A stretch of DNA of 64,000 bases from Leifsonia sp. TF02-11 (GTDB lineage: Bacteria; Actinomycetota; Actinomycetes; Actinomycetales; Microbacteriaceae). Below are positions 63,720 to 64,000 of this stretch, one piece after another (position 1 is the stretch's first letter; each line of letters opens with the position of its first letter). The notes below the pieces were generated by a model that worked only from the letters and a program-made list of their open reading frames with translations, searched no databases and was not told where the DNA came from. Position numbers and translations under genes: made by a program. Where the stretch lies: assembly GCF_017565305.1 (NCBI RefSeq), contig NZ_JAGEKP010000004.1:186001-250000 (forward strand). The letters run 5' to 3'.

Positions 63720-64000
63720 TCAGACGAGGATGCCCCGGTCGGTGGGACGGACCGGCGACGGCAACTGCGTCTCCCCTTCAAGATACCGGTCGACGGCGGC
63801 TGCCGCTGCCCGGCCCTCTGCGATGGCCCAGACGATGAGCGACTGGCCGCGGCCTGCGTCACCTGCGACGAACACGCCTGCCTCGCTGGTCTGGTAGTCG
63901 CCGTCGCGGGCCACGTTGCCTCGATCGTCGAACGGGAGGCCGAGCTGTCCGCTCAGCCCGTCCTGCTCCGGGCCGGTGAAACCGAGGGCGAGGAGGACGA
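63720..64000 (-). CDS. gltD: Glutamate synthase small subunit, C-terminal part
   Basis: Only the last 93 residues are in the window; the gene begins beyond it. Seen: VLLALGFTGPEQDGL, then the FAD/NADPH-domain motif TSEAGVFVAGDAGRGQSLIV with WAIAEGRAAAAAVDRYL, typical of the small (beta) subunit of glutamate synthase, which passes electrons from NADPH to the large subunit for glutamate formation. The large subunit gltB would be expected upstream, outside the window. Confidence 0.92.
   Translation of the reverse strand, partial: VLLALGFTGPEQDGLSGQLGLPFDDRGNVARDGDYQTSEAGVFVAGDAGRGQSLIVWAIAEGRAAAAAVDRYLEGETQLPSPVRPTDRGILV

Overview
The window is ordinary chromosomal backbone of a high-GC Gram-positive actinobacterium, most likely a member of the Microbacteriaceae close to Leifsonia. 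The reasons are the very high GC content, the actinobacterial gene set (RbpA, WhiA, OpcA, PdtaR, RapZ with a GxxGxGRST P-loop), the order tkt-tal-pgi-zwf-opcA-pgl facing sodA-gap-pgk-tpiA-secG-rbpA, and the absence of an outer membrane. The genus call is inference from gene order and protein character, not from a search. I see no phage, plasmid, insertion sequence or CRISPR array.

Layout. 1-5325 (minus): SUF iron-sulfur cluster operon sufB-sufD-Rieske ferredoxin-sufC-sufT, followed by the start of an ABC-F ATPase gene that runs off the window. 5606-7989: heme A pathway (ctaA forward, ctaB reverse) with a GNAT gene between. 8322-16461 (plus): transketolase, transaldolase, glucose-6-phosphate isomerase, G6PDH, OpcA and phosphogluconolactonase. 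16537-21093 (minus): glycolytic genes with secG, rbpA and superoxide dismutase. 21209-23134: whiA and rapZ. 23168-27163: membrane acyltransferase and an overlapping DedA-histidine kinase-response regulator operon. 27322-32359: uvrA-uvrC behind a LexA-like box. 32543-36753: a MoxR/DUF58 operon. 36824-41154: uvrB, coaE, rpsA. 41262-47678: SDR/DUF4166 pair, DUF885 peptidase, small unknown protein, polA. 47757-51603: thioesterase, pdtaR, tRNA-Leu(CAA), FBP protein, thioredoxin, MBL-fold protein, alpha/beta hydrolase. 51662-59114: flavin monooxygenase, secreted GH18-like protein, VOC protein, SGNH hydrolase, phosphoketolase, GNAT, EamA permease. 59191-62084: ABC exporter with a LolA-like exported protein. 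62243-64000: pyruvate kinase and the end of gltD.

Taken together the genes supply Fe-S and heme cofactors for respiration, the oxidative and non-oxidative pentose phosphate pathway, lower glycolysis and a phosphoketolase shunt, plus nucleotide excision repair and DNA polymerase I.

No gene cluster here is clearly a new system. The most interesting signals are non-coding: (i) a 62-bp palindromic repeat present twice in opposite orientation; (ii) a second palindrome type with AGGGGCACGT arms lying about 21 bp upstream of the -10 boxes of coaE and of the phosphoketolase gene; (iii) a perfect 20-bp palindrome repeated in tandem between convergent genes; (iv) a perfect 22-bp palindrome after a response regulator gene; and (v) a strikingly regular arrangement in which at least 17 genes have a TAnnnT hexamer 6-7 bases before the start codon, pointing to leaderless transcripts and, in one place, to two divergent promoters only 36 bp apart.
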